From Prorocentrum cordatum (Eukaryota; Sar; Dinophyceae; Prorocentrales; Prorocentraceae): a stretch of DNA of 25,000 nucleotides. Position 1 is the first letter of the stretch. Every line of letters begins with the position of its first letter. Shown one piece after another: positions 8,561 through 17,648 of the stretch. The notes beneath the pieces are model-generated. The model saw only the letters and a program-made list of their open reading frames with translations, was not told the DNA's origin and made no database searches. The stretch covers positions 212,501 to 237,500 of the forward strand of contig CAUYUJ010016887.1 in the NCBI GenBank assembly GCA_963575745.1, read 5' to 3'. A program made the position numbers and the translations under genes.

Positions 8561-8760
8561 ATTACTGCTCGGGTCCACGCTGGCAAACATCTGTTACTGC
8601 AGAGGCCTTGCGCCTGGTGCCGCCGACCCTGGAACAGGACCTTGATGCTGCAGGAGGTGTTCGGATGTGTTCGGGAAGGTTTGAAAGCTCCCAAGAGGTT
8701 TCCGAGCGTGCTATTGGATGTCTCCGTGATGCCGAAAGCCTTCGAACGGGGACCAAACAT

Positions 8761-8935
8761 GGAGGTGGAGGAGGAGGAGGAGGAGGGGGAGGAGGACGAG
8801 GAGGAGGAGGAGGAGGAGGAGAAGGAGGAGGAGGAGGAGGAGGAGGAGGAGGAGGAGAAGGGGGGGAACGAGGAGGAGACTAAGCAGGAGGAGGAGGAGG
8901 AGGAGGAGGAGGGGAGGAGGAGGAGGAGGAGGAGG
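8761..8935. repeat. (GGA)n microsatellite
   Basis: GGA/GAG repeats with the purine strand on plus, interrupted once at about 8865-8890. It gives poly-Glu and poly-Gly artefact frames on plus and poly-Ser/Pro/Leu on minus. Confidence 0.95.
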
Positions 8936-9360
8936 TGATGCTTTGGGGCCTTTGTTGCAGCATGTCTCTGAGGGCGCATGGTTACATTCCGAGGCCTACG
9001 TCGGACCTGCTTGGAGCAATCGTGCGACCGTTTTCAGCGTTCTCTGACCATCCTCGCCTGCTCTGAGGGCATCGTGGATTTTCTCGTGTGCAAGGCAACG
9101 CGATCATGGCCATGTTGGAAGCCACTTGGCTATTTCTCGGGAGCAATGTTGGCCGTCTCGGAGTGTATCCTGGGTCAGGTTAGCAGTTACGGAGGTCACT
9201 TTGAATCGTCTGGGGGCTGTATAAGGGCACTCCCGTGGCTTCTTGGGTTGACTGGGCGTCGCCGTGGAGGCACTCTGGGCTCTGTGAGGCCGTCGGGAGC
9301 TGGAACGGGCAAGGACGCCAGCATCATTCAAGGGCATGGTGAAGATCACTGACGCGAGAC
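8936..9360. other. Unassigned sequence
   Basis: A plus frame of 124 codons is open (8978-9352), but it has mixed third positions, no recognisable domain and no clear splice sites, so it is not called. No repeat or inverted repeat was identified. Confidence 0.45.
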
Positions 9361-9480
9361 ACTCTGGGAGGCCCTGGGAGCCTCTTGGGGTCGTCCTGGG
9401 GCTTCCTGGAGGGCGCCCTGCGGCTTCCTGCGAGCCTCTCGGCAGGCTCCTGGGGCCTCCCCGGGGCGTCTTGGGGGGCA
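9361..9480 (+). repeat. G-rich degenerate repeat (CTCCTGGGGCC type)
   Basis: Repeated CCTGGGGCTTCCTG, GCTCCTGGGGCCTC and GGAGGCCCTGGGAGCC words, the same style as 3217-3307. Probably a decayed short-period satellite. Confidence 0.5.
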
Positions 9481-9669
9481 TGAGAGTCGACACGTCGGTG
9501 AGCGTCCGCGCTCCGGGCCGCTCCTGGGACGCTCTGGAGGCGTCACGAGGGCGTCTTGGGCAGCGACTCCGGGCTCTCTCGGGCTCCTCGCGGGCAATCT
9601 CCGAGCGGGCTTGGCCGAAGGCGCCCCCAGGAGTGCAGGGGGGGAGAGGGCACATTCTGTTCGAGGACC

Positions 9670-9860
9670 CCCCCCCCAGGAACCCCCTTCCACCCCCCCC
9701 CCCCCCCGGGTGGGGAAGGGGTCAAGGGAGGGGCTTCCCTGCGATCCAATGTCGACCCCCCAGGACCCCCGTTGCAGGACCCCCCCCAGGACCCCCTTTC
9801 CCCTCCCGATGCGGGGAAGGGATCCGAAGGGAGGGGCTTCCCTGCGATCGAATGTCGACT
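9670..9860 (+). repeat. Local duplication of about 92 bp
   Basis: GGGGAAGGG, AGGGAGGGGCTTCCCTGCGA and AATGTCGAC occur in this order near 9713-9756 and again near 9806-9860. Each is preceded by a C-rich run with CAGGACCCCC or CAGGAACCCCC. Two tandem units with variable C-runs. Confidence 0.75.
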
Positions 9861-10091
9861 GCTGTTGCGACCTGGCCCGGTCGTATCTGAGGACCACCTG
9901 GGGACGACGGACCCAGCACTCCCCCCGCACACGCCGACAGGATCGGCGGATTTGTTCGGGGAACCACTACTGGCGGTCATGTTCTGTCACGCGCTGTCGC
10001 TCCAGCGTCGAAATGTTGTCATCGGGCCCGCTTTTTGTGTCTCGCCGTCCCGCAAATGGCGGCGTTTGTTAAGGAGTAGTCCTAGGAGGCG

Positions 10092-10188
10092 CCAGACCCT
10101 GGAGGATTCCTTATCTGATGAGGGCGGCGGTGATATCCATGGCCAATCCACGATTGGCGTTCCACCAGCTTCCAGACCCTGGATTCCA
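10092..10188 (+). repeat. R4 dispersed repeat, copy 1
   Basis: About 90% identical to 18868-18962 over roughly 95 bp. Both copies begin and end with CAGACCCTGGA-ATTCC, so the core lies between short direct repeats. In the conserved core the three isolated differences all fall on third positions of one plus frame (TCT/TCG, CAA/CAG, GGC/GGA). This could mean a conserved exon fragment or transposon remnant, or could be chance. The encoded stretch (DEGGGDIHGQSTIGV) is not one I recognise. Confidence 0.8.
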
Positions 10189-10651
10189 TATCTACTCGTT
10201 CCAGTTGGGATGTGCCCGTTGATTAATGTTAAGGCTGAAGCTTGTCAGCCACTCCTTTCGTTGAAGGTGTGTTGGAAGTGGGCTCATGTTTTGTATTGTG
10301 CCTACGGTGTTTTGTCAAGTTTCTGGCACACCCTTGTATGAGTTGTGCAAAGGTGTTGTTTTATGTGCCTATGTGTACATGTGCGTATTGGTTTGAGTAT
10401 TTGGTCCATGCGTCGAACAATCGGCCCCGCTGCATCTGGAGGTCCATGCACGTTTCATTATGCCCGTGTTTGCATACACGGCCAGGCGTTCTCCATCGTA
10501 ACATATACGGCCTGCATGATCACGTTCCGCACGTATGTTCGTGCATTCGCCTGAGCACGCTGTACGACATTCCTTCAGAGGTCTAACCAATTTACCAGGG
10601 CAACGAGTACACGCACGTCTTGCAAATACCTCGTCTGGTAGATCGTCTCCA
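10189..10651. other. Unassigned TG-rich sequence
   Basis: Lower GC than its surroundings and rich in TGTGT words. A plus frame of 114 codons (10242-10586) is open but Cys-rich and without domain signs, so it is not called. No repeat partner was found in the window. Confidence 0.45.
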
Positions 10652-10653
10652 GA

Positions 10654-10712
10654 GGTTACGGTAGGTTACGGTAGGTTCGTGTTACGCCTTGCATAGTGTT
10701 ACGGTAGATTCG
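10654..10712 (+). repeat. Short tandem repeat AGGTTACGGT
   Basis: AGGTTACGGT occurs twice in tandem, followed by the variants AGGTTCGTGTTACG and TGTTACGGTAGATTCG. A minor decamer array. Confidence 0.7.
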
Positions 10713-10887
10713 CCCGGCGTTGGCAAGTTGGCGATTCGTGCGAAGGCGTCCCAGGTCGAATTGTGCGACGCGGAAGCACCGATGGACACAGCAACGCCAC
10801 TGGACTCGATTGAATTTGGCCTTGAACGATCAGGGCCACGATGGATTCAAAGTTGAACGATCGACGCGGTGTCCCCAGACCCCCGAC

Positions 10888-11038
10888 GTCGTAATTGTTC
10901 CACAACGTCGGCCCCCAAAGGTTTGGACCCCTTCCCCATGACCGTTTTTTTATCCTGAGTCGTTGTGTTGACGGTCCCCGGGCCCAGCAAGGGCCTCTGG
11001 AAGCCGAACAATTGAGACAAACTTCCCGCCGTGATTCT
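10888..11038 (+). repeat. R2 dispersed repeat, copy a
   Basis: Starts GTCGTAATTGTTC and ends in CCGTGATTCT. In between it has the R2 landmarks in order: a GTCTCGACCCCTTCCC-like word (here GTTTGGACCCCTTCCCC), ATCCTGAGTCGTTGTGTTGAC, GGTCCCCGGGCCCAGCAAGG, GCCTCTGGAAGCCGAA and CTTCCCGCCGTGATT. It runs directly into the repeats at 11029-11110. Confidence 0.75.
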
Positions 11039-11800
11039 GCTCGCAACGCGACGGGGTCTGGGCCAAAAGCCTTTGCGCGCGCCAGCGCCGCAGGAACCTA
11101 CCGTCGGCGTCACCCCAAAATACCCATACTATATGTGCGTCGCCCCCCTAGGGGCGACGCGCGCACCGAGAAATCTTATCGTATCTGCGCCGTGGCGGGC
11201 GCTCTCTGGCCACGCTGCTCGGGAAACGACATGCTACAAGATGGGCCTACTATACGGTTACAGTACCAGTTACCAGTCTGTCTTTGTGCGTCCCAGCGTG
11301 ATTTTTTCGCGGCGCGACGGGGTCTGGGTCAAAAAGCCTTTGCGCGCGCCAGCGCCGCAGGAACCTACCGTACGCGAATCCCGACGTGCAGGCTCGATCG
11401 ACGTGCCGCAGCCTGCGGCGGAGCAGGGCGGCCTCCCGCGGGGACGGCGCATGGCCCCCTCGGCGTCCGGCCCAGGAGGAGAACATCTAATACCAGTTAC
11501 CCGTCTGTTGTTGCGCGCGCCATACCGTGCAGTCGGCCCAGATTAGCAGGTCGACCTTGCCGAATTAAGGGTACCCTCGTGTCCTGTGCCTCGCGACCCG
11601 TGCTTCCTTTCCTTTCCTGTGGCATCCCTGGCCCTCGGAAGGGTCTTTGTGTCCTCTCGCGTGCCCTGCCCAATCGAGTCCGACCGTACGCGAATCCCGG
11701 CGCGCAGTCTCGCTTGCCGCGCCGCAGCCTGCGGCGGAGCAGGGCGGCCTCTCGCGGGGACGGCGCCACGGCCCCCCTTCTCGGCGTCCGGGGCCCCCCG
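11029..11800 (+). repeat. Interleaved direct repeats
   Basis: Segment A (GACGGGGTCTGGG, GCCTTTGCGCGCGCCAGCGC, CAGGAACCTACCGT) occurs at 11029-11110 and 11300-11370. Segment B (GTACGCGAATCCCG, GCCGCAGCCTGCGGCGGAGC, CGGGGACGGCGC) occurs at 11364-11480 and 11683-11800. A word TACCAGTTACCNGTCTGT also recurs at 11262 and 11491. The two A copies are 267 bp apart, a multiple of three, so one plus frame repeats KAFARASAAGTYR. A 471-codon open frame (10895-12310) spans all this but also reads through R2, and I do not call it a gene. Confidence 0.75.
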
Positions 11801-11935
11801 AGGGTACGCCGTCGGGGCCCCCGCGGGGGCGCTGCGCTCCGAGGCCCGGCCGCCTCTCGAGGGCGAGGCGAAGCCGGGCCCAGGCCCCCTCGCGCTGCAA
11901 GACAGAGTCGCGTCGGGAGGTCTTCGGCGGGCCCA

Positions 11936-12125
11936 CAGCGCGTGGTACAGTCAAGAACCCGGATAAGGACGCGCGACTTTGCTCAGGGTTCCCTTGCGTC
12001 CTTGCTCGTCCCTGCTCTTGCGTCCTTGAGGTGTTCGTCGCCCGCCGCCCCCAAAATCCCAACTTCGGCTCCCAAGGGTCTTGCGTCCTTACCACGCGTC
12101 CTTATCAGGGATTTCAATTGTAGAA
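11936..12125 (+). repeat. Diverged dispersed repeat, copy 1
   Basis: Aligns in order with 16737-16905: GCGTGGTACAGTC, CCCTTGCRTCCTTGC, CGCCCGCCGC, a CAGGG/AAGGG word, CTTGCRTCCT and a final CAATTGTA/AGATTGTA. The match is patchy. A third, weaker version may start near 11565 (AGGGTACCCTCGTGTCCTG). Confidence 0.5.
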
Positions 12126-12310
12126 CAAAGTCTTTGCGTTGCAAATTAGGTCACGACGCGTTGCAGAACAAAGTCACGTGTTCGGCCTCCGCGGGCCCGG
12201 ATGTCCTCTGTGTGGTTTCGGCCGGCGGAGGGTCTGACGTTCTTGAGGGGTGTTCTTCTGGCCCGGGTCCGACTGTACCAGGGCTCGCCTCGAGGGCGAA
12301 GCGAAGCTGA

Positions 12311-12381
12311 GTTCCCCTTGGCATCGCTCGGACGTGTGATTTTTCATCGGCGAGGGCCATCTGGGAGCATCTAAGATCATC
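12311..12381 (+). repeat. R3 dispersed repeat, copy 1
   Basis: GTTCCCCTTGGCATCGCTCG, GACGTGTG, GGCCATCTGGGAGCATC matches 13994-14064 in the same orientation (GTTCCCCTGGCATCGCTCGG, GCGTGTG, GGCCATCGAGGAGCATC). It has no coding sign. Confidence 0.65.
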
Positions 12382-12750
12382 ATGCGTTAGTTACACGCAC
12401 GAGCCTGCAAAATGCACGCTGGATAGACGCCCGAGCGATGGCAAGTTTCTTCGCACGTCAACACCGAACCTCTGGCATGGATCCGACAGCGATTCGTTCG
12501 GAGTTCGGGCCGCGAGATCGCGCCTACATGATGCCTCGGGAGTCCCAAAGTGGGGCCACAGACGCGATAAGCAAGTTTCGGTTCGACCCTTAGATTGTTG
12601 ATGCTCGATTCCCGAACGAGGGGCTTCTTCGAGTTCGGGCCGCGAGACCGCAGGCGCCGCCCAGCTAGCACTTGATGCGCTGCCTTCGGCGCCCTCCGAT
12701 GAGAGGCCTCCAGGAGGGCAGAATGGCAGCGGCCGGCGTTATCCCTTTCC
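12382..12750. other. Unassigned sequence with a small direct repeat
   Basis: GAGTTCGGGCCGCGAGA occurs at about 12498 and 12629. A 148-codon frame is open on minus (12387-12833) but runs into the CCT tract and shows no domain. A GGTTCGA word near 12579 was checked as a possible tRNA T-arm and does not fit. Confidence 0.45.
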
Positions 12751-12754
12751 CGAT

Positions 12755-13225
12755 TACGCCCCCTCCCTCCTCCTCCTCCTCGTCCTTCTCCCTCTGAGGC
12801 TCCTCGTCGTTGTGGTCCTCGTCGTGGCGTCATAAGACCTCAGGATGCCTGCCTCTCCTGCCCTTTCACGTCCTCCTCTTCCTCCGCTCTCCTTCACCAC
12901 CTCTCTCCTTCACATCCTTTCCTTTCCTCCGTCCTCCCTCCCCTCTCCCCCTCTCCAGCTCCTCCTTTCATCCCTCCCTCCCCCCACCCTGCTCCCTCCC
13001 TACTCCCTCCCTGCCTCCTGCCTCCCTCCTCCCCCTCCATCCTCCCTCCGCCTTCTCCTTCTCCTCCTACTCCTCCGCCTCCTCCTCCTTCCCTCCTCCC
13101 ATCTCCCTCGCTCGACCTCCTCCTTCTTTCTTCCTTCTCCTCTCCTCCTCCTCCTTCTCCTCCTCCTCGTCCTCCTTCTCCTCCTGCTCCTCCTCCTCCT
13201 CCTTTTCCCTCGCCCCTCCCTGCCC
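12755..13225. repeat. CCT/TCC pyrimidine microsatellite
   Basis: Plus strand almost wholly pyrimidine from about 12866, with an outlying cluster at 12755-12800. CTCCTCCTC and CCCTCCCT units are mixed. It feeds overlapping artefact frames on both strands (12810-14108, 12845-14134 and several on minus). Confidence 0.92.
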
Positions 13226-13417
13226 CTCCCCTCCCTCGCCTCCGTGCCCCCATCGCCTCTGCACGCGGAGGCGTTCGACCTGCGCCGCGCCCTCGTCTTC
13301 CGGGGGGAAGTCGCAGGAGCACCGCGGCGCGGCCTGGCTGCGGCGCGATGGGGAGGTGCGGGTCGTCGTCGATCCCCGTCGAGGAATCGGGGGATCGAGG
13401 ACCCAGATTTCCGACGC

Positions 13418-13565
13418 ATTGAGAAGTGGCACCCGGAGGATTTTCATTGTTCTCCGCCACTGGAGATCCTCGCCGGGCCCCGGGACCGTGAAGAAGCGGC
13501 TCGGGGCGCAAAACCGGCCCTGGGGAAGGGGTCCGGGCATCTGGGGGCCGCGAAGTTCGGGATGT
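13418..13565 (-). repeat. R2 dispersed repeat, copy f (minus orientation)
   Basis: On plus it reads GCCGGGCCCCGGGACCGTGA, AAAACCGGCCCTGGGGAAGG, GGTCCGGGCATCTGGGGGCC. This is the reverse complement of the R2 order GACC-like word, CCCTGGGNNNGG, GACGGTCCCGGGGCCC. It aligns especially with copy c (18491-18636). The outer ends are worn. Confidence 0.6.
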
Positions 13566-13993
13566 CTTCGAACCTTCCCCTCGAGATTCTGGTCAGCGCG
13601 CAGACCCTGGACAGGTCTGTGGGGTCGTCGGCGTCGGCGTCGTCGTCGCGGTCCCGGACGAGGGGGCTGGCTCCGCCGGCGGCGGCGCCGGCCGAAGCAG
13701 AGGCGGGCGCCACGGGGGGGCCTCGGCAGTGCTGGGCTCGGGGCGTGCAGCACCCTCCCTGCAGGCCAGCCGCAGCTGGGGGAGCCGTGGTCCTTACCCC
13801 CCCGGGGGTCCCATCGATGGCGACGCGCCTCTCGAGAGGTCGTCGATGCGGTGGGTCCCCCCCGCGGGGGCAGCTCCCCAGCGGTGGCTGGTCGGGTGCA
13901 GCACCCTCCCCGCGTGGCAGGGGGCGTCGGCGAGCCCGGCGAAGGCGAGGCGAGGGTTTCGAATTCCTGGCCCGCGCGTGCCCCGCGGCGGGG
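13566..13993. other. Unassigned GC-rich sequence
   Basis: GTGCAGCACCCTCCC occurs at about 13745 and 13895. A 12-bp palindrome CCTCTCGAGAGG lies near 13828, inside a weak hairpin (CATCGATGGCGAC against GTCGTCGATGCGG). Long open frames crossing here come from the CCT tract upstream. No gene is called. Confidence 0.45.
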
Positions 13994-14064
13994 GTTCCCC
14001 TGGCATCGCTCGGGCGTGTGTGCGAGCATCCTGGGCGGAGGCCATCGAGGAGCATCCTGCATCA
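13994..14064 (+). repeat. R3 dispersed repeat, copy 2
   Basis: Second copy of 12311-12381. It ends right at the left terminus of MITE M1 (14065), so M1 may have inserted at the edge of or within R3. Confidence 0.65.
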
Positions 14065-14214
14065 AGTCGGGCCTGTCCCTCTACAGGAGGAATATTCAAA
14101 AGTTGTGAACAATAGTCTGGAGACGATTTTTTGACACTTTTGAATATTTTAGGGTATGTTTGACTATCCTGCATTTTTCGTCCAAAATCCCTCTGTAGGG
14201 GGACAGGCCCGACT
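14065..14214 (+). mobile_element. MITE M1, copy 1 (150 bp)
   Basis: The left end AGTCGGGCCTGTCCCTCTAC is mirrored by the right end, whose complement reads AGTCGGGCCTGTCCCCCTAC, a single mismatch. A second, inner perfect inverted repeat AATATTCAAAAGT/ACTTTTGAATATT follows. The interior is AT-rich, unlike the GC-rich flanks. A 189-bp relative with the same ends lies at 20194-20382. No clear target duplication was found. Non-autonomous; no transposase is seen. Confidence 0.88.
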
Positions 14215-14505
14215 GAAATCCTGCAGGATCAGGCCAAAGAAACACTCGCGAAGGCGAGCAAGGCACAGAGGACGGACGTGCGACCGACAACGAGTTCCAG
14301 AGGGGGCCCTCCCTTCAAGCAGTGGCGGAGCGTCACGGCTTGCGTCCGAATGTTCGGAGGACCTCCCGTGGCCTGCACTGCTTCTAGAGCATGTCTGGCT
14401 GAGAGCGTTGTGCTTCAGCACGTCGGCTGCATGCTCTAAGAACGTTGCTTTTGTTCTATGAGGCATTGCTTTTGTTGTACGGACACTCCAGGGTACGCCT
14501 CTGGT
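14215..14505. other. Unassigned sequence
   Basis: Nothing firm. TTGCTTTTGTT occurs twice, at about 14445 and 14465. No gene or element is recognised. Confidence 0.45.
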
Positions 14506-14887
<382 letters not shown>

Positions 14888-15235
14888 AGGAATGTCGGGA
14901 CGGCCAGTCCCTGGTCAACGCCCGAGGTCGCGCGAGCCGCCGCGGCGCTGGCGGGCATCCCTGGCGGGCATCCCTGGCGGGCGGCCCTGGCTCGCGGCCC
15001 TGGCGGGTGGCCCTGGCGTCCTTGTGAGGTCGAGCGGCGGATGCGGCCCATGTGCCGCATGGTTCTAGGCTTCCCAGGTAGGATCGGAGTGCATTTTCAC
15101 TGTGAGCACGCGGCTTTTGGTGTTGCAGAGCTGGCTTGCTGAGGCCCGCTTCCCATTCGGTTGCTGGCTGTGTCGCCATACCTTGTGTGTAAACGGCGAG
15201 GCTGGTCTGGGACATGACCAACAACCTAGATGGAC
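14888..15235. other. Unassigned sequence with a short GGCGGGC repeat
   Basis: Near 14945-15020 the words CTGGCGGGCATCC and CCTGGCGGGTGGC recur at 10-14 bp spacing. The rest shows no gene, repeat partner or inverted repeat. Confidence 0.45.
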
Positions 15236-15360
15236 CGCATCACCGACGCATCGGCGATGAGGCCCGATGGAGAGCCAATTTTTCTCCGCGCCGACGTCAC
15301 CGATGCATCGCCGACGTCGCCGATGCATCGGCGACGCACTGGCGACGCATCGGCGATGTG
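15236..15360. repeat. Degenerate 10-16 bp array (CGACGCATCGGCGATG)
   Basis: CGACGCATCGGCGATG and parts of it (CGATGCATCGCCGACG, CGATGCATCGGCGACG) recur on both strands. The unit is nearly self-complementary, so the tract can form several alternative small hairpins. Related in style to 1867-1978 and 4181-4315. Confidence 0.75.
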
Positions 15361-15855
15361 GCGCGACCCATCCAAACCCGTCTACTGGGACCCCAGCTGG
15401 GAGGCCACTGGTGGTGCATGGCACTCCGCGGCGCGGGCGGGGTTGGTGGCAGCCTGGGTGGGTGGGTGGGGAGGGGGGGCAGGGCCGCTGGGAGGCGACG
15501 GTCACTGGCAGGCCTGGGGGCGGGGAGTTGCTGCTGGGCTCCTGGGTGTGCGGTGGGCGTCGGGGGCGTGGCGGGGATGTGTATGCCTGGACGGGGGCCG
15601 CTCGCTCCCAGTGGGGCGGGCAGGCAATCGAGGGGAGGGGGGAGGAGGGGGGGGGGAGGGACGACGGGGCAAGGAGGGAGGAGGAGGAGGAGGAGAAGGA
15701 GTGGCGCAGGGGGGGAGCAGAAACGGGGTCCCCACGAAGGCGTTTGGACGCTCCCTTGGCCCACGGCCCCAGCAAGAGCTCCCCCCAGTGCCCAGGTACC
15801 AAGCGTCCCAAAGCCTCCTCCCCGGAGCCTTGAGGGTCGAGGGCAATGCTCTGCC

Positions 15856-15857
<2 letters not shown>
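15361..15857. other. Unassigned GC-rich sequence
   Basis: It contains GGGTGGGTGGG and GGGGAGGGGGGAGG low-complexity stretches and a short (GGA)n run at about 15675-15700. The open frames of 377-507 codons that cross it in several frames depend on the GAC/GTC tracts downstream and are not called as genes. Confidence 0.5.
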
Positions 15858-15902
<45 letters not shown>

Positions 15903-15925
15903 GACGACGACCACGACGACCACGA

Positions 15926-15958
<33 letters not shown>

Positions 15959-16259
15959 GCGACGGCGACGGCGGCTACGACGGCGGGGCCGTCGCCGCAG
16001 CCCGCGAGCGAGCGTTGCAGCCCATGGGGCGACGACGGCGGCGAGGACGGCGGCGCCGCTGGCGAGGGCGCCGGCGGGCGGCGAGGGCGGCGCAGCGGCG
16101 GCGGACCCGCGGCAGCGGCGGCGGACCTGCGGCAGCGGCGTGCCGCCGGCAGGAGGCGCCTCGAGCCTGGACGCGGTGCGCGAGAGCGCCCAGCGGCTGC
16201 GCTCGCTCGCGGGCTGCGGCGTCGGCCCCGCCGCCGCCGCGCAGTCGTCGTCGCCGTCG

Positions 16260-16314
<55 letters not shown>

Positions 16315-16330
16315 TGTCGTCGTCGTCGTT

Positions 16331-16362
<32 letters not shown>
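15858..16362. mobile_element. Foldback M7 with trinucleotide arms (505 bp)
   Basis: The left outer arm is (GAC)n at 15858-15975; the right outer arm is its complement, (GTC)n, at about 16246-16362. Just inside, 15982-16014 and 16200-16232 are reverse complements at 32 of 33 positions (left begins GGCGGGGCCGTCGCC and contains CCCGCGAGCGAGCG). The centre is about 185 bp of GGC-rich DNA. The non-repetitive 33-bp match shows a real inverted duplication, not two unrelated microsatellites. The flanks outside the arms do not match. Whether it moves as an element is unknown. Confidence 0.75.
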
Positions 16363-16402
16363 GGGGCGTTCCAGAAACCTTTTTTGTCTTCGGCAAAGTT
16401 CG

Positions 16403-16476
16403 CCGTCGGCGGAAGCTGGCGGACGGCTGGCGGAAGCAAAACGGCGGTTGGGGTCGCTGGCGGAAACCGGCGGCAG
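16403..16476. repeat. GCTGGCGGA short repeat
   Basis: GGCGGAAGCTGGCGGACGGC, TGGCGGAAGC, CGCTGGCGGAAACCGGCGGC: GGCGGA occurs at least five times at irregular 10-30 bp spacing. The same word recurs at about 2908-2958. Confidence 0.55.
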
Positions 16477-16511
16477 GCGAAGGAAGTGAACGTGATATGT
16501 CAACATTTTGA

Positions 16512-16769
16512 ATGTCGGATTTCGGAAGTCGCCCACGAGTCGTGGCCCGTATGCACTTCCACGTGAATGCAGCAGTGGCCGCCCCCAAAAGCTTCGTCTT
16601 GGAGATACCGGGGCGAGCTTACAACACAAATGCATGGTTTTCTGGTGATTTTGACGCGCCCGCGGGTTACATGCGCGTATGGACCGCGCGATGTGATGAA
16701 CATCCGTTCAAAATGTATTTCTTCGATCAGCGTGCGCGCAACGCGTGGTACAGTCGAAACCGATGGTAA
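16512..16769 (+). CDS. Small open frame of uncertain status (85 codons)
   Basis: An ATG-started frame with balanced composition, rich in Trp, Tyr and Phe in its second half (GDFDAPAGYMRVW, MYFFDQRARNAWY). That is unlike the Arg/Pro/Gly artefact frames elsewhere. Against it, third positions are mixed and not GC-ending as in the other candidates, and its last 30 bp belong to the dispersed repeat that starts at 16737. No family is recognised and no splice sites are obvious. It is listed as a possibility only. Confidence 0.15.
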   Translation: MSDFGSRPRVVARMHFHVNAAVAAPKSFVLEIPGRAYNTNAWFSGDFDAPAGYMRVWTARCDEHPFKMYFFDQRARNAWYSRNRW

Positions 16770-16905
16770 GGTAGCCTTCCCAAGGATACCCTTGCATCCT
16801 TGCCTCCTCGGTTCATCCGTAAACCCTTTCGATGGCCCGCCGCGCTCGAAAACACTTTCAGGGTGTCCCAGGAGCTTGCATCCTCATCGCCCATCCTCAG
16901 ATTGT
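16737..16905 (+). repeat. Diverged dispersed repeat, copy 2
   Basis: Partner of 11936-12125, starting GCGTGGTACAGTCGAAACCG and continuing through CCCTTGCATCCTTGCC and GCTTGCATCCTCATCGCCCA. Confidence 0.5.
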
Positions 16906-17162
16906 ATTTCTCAGCAGGGCTGACGGGGACAAGTTGATAGCGGTTGTTTGGGATGCTGCGACTTCATGAAATCTGGGATGGATCATCACGCAGAACCGAT
17001 TTTTGCAAGGCCAGTGTCCGGGTGGGTGCCATTAGATCCAACCCCTGGCATGGGGGTCGAGTCTAATGTTTGATCCCGGGCCCTGGGCCAGGCTGCAGGC
17101 CAACCAACGGGCCCTGTCTTCAAGATGGGGTGGGTCCCAGGGCCCCTCGCCCCCCCCCCCAC

Positions 17163-17335
17163 GATTGGGGGGACGACGACGACGCCGACGACGACGACGT
17201 CGCCGACGCCGACACCGTCGCAAACGCCGACGCCGCTGCCGACGCCGACCCCGACGACGACGCCGTTGCCGACCGACGCCGACGCCGACGACGACGACGA
17301 CGATGCCGCCGACGCCGACGACGACTGACGACGAC
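17163..17335. repeat. GACGCC/GAC trinucleotide microsatellite
   Basis: GACGACGACGCCGACG-type repeats, here without the downstream GTC arm seen at 15858-16362. A run of nine C precedes it and a run of about ten G follows at 17366. Confidence 0.9.
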
Positions 17336-17648
17336 GGGGCACCGCGGCACCACGCCGTTCCCGCGGGGGGGGGGGGGCTGAAGGCATCAGCAGGGCAGGG
17401 GAGGCCCCCCCGACCCTGCAGCACGTCTTCCTGTGAACTCCCGGCGGCGCGCGAGGCGGCGACGGCCTGCGCCCGAGCGAAGCCTCGGAAACCCCAGCGC
17501 GCGCGCACGAGGTGGCCACGCGCGGCGAAGGGGCGAAGCCCTGGAAGCGGCAGCCAGCGCCGGAGGCAGCCACGTGGCCGCTGCGGCGAGTGGCGACCCG
17601 CTTGTGGCATCCTCGAGCCCAGTCATCAGGGCGCAGCCGGTCTTGCAC
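17336..17648. other. Unassigned GC-rich sequence
   Basis: Several frames are open on both strands and none has a domain or splice context. No repeat partner was seen apart from GCGGCGCGCGAGGCGGCGAC-type low complexity. Confidence 0.45.

Noticed and set aside
10110-10170. CTGATGAG in R4 copy 1 as a hammerhead ribozyme core
   Set aside because: No GAAA partner with flanking stems follows, and copy 2 has CGGATGAG, which breaks the core.
12540-12610. GGTTCGACCC near 12579 as a tRNA B box
   Set aside because: No matching A box, acceptor stem or anticodon stem could be placed around it.
12810-14134. Two overlapping plus frames of about 430 codons
   Set aside because: They start within the CCT tract and cross an R2 copy in minus orientation, an R3 copy and a MITE terminus. 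No domain or splice context.
15065-16588. 507-codon minus and overlapping 450-codon plus open frames
   Set aside because: Both strands are open in several frames across the GAC/GTC foldback. Poly-Asp, poly-Arg, poly-Ser and poly-Thr runs are microsatellite artefacts.
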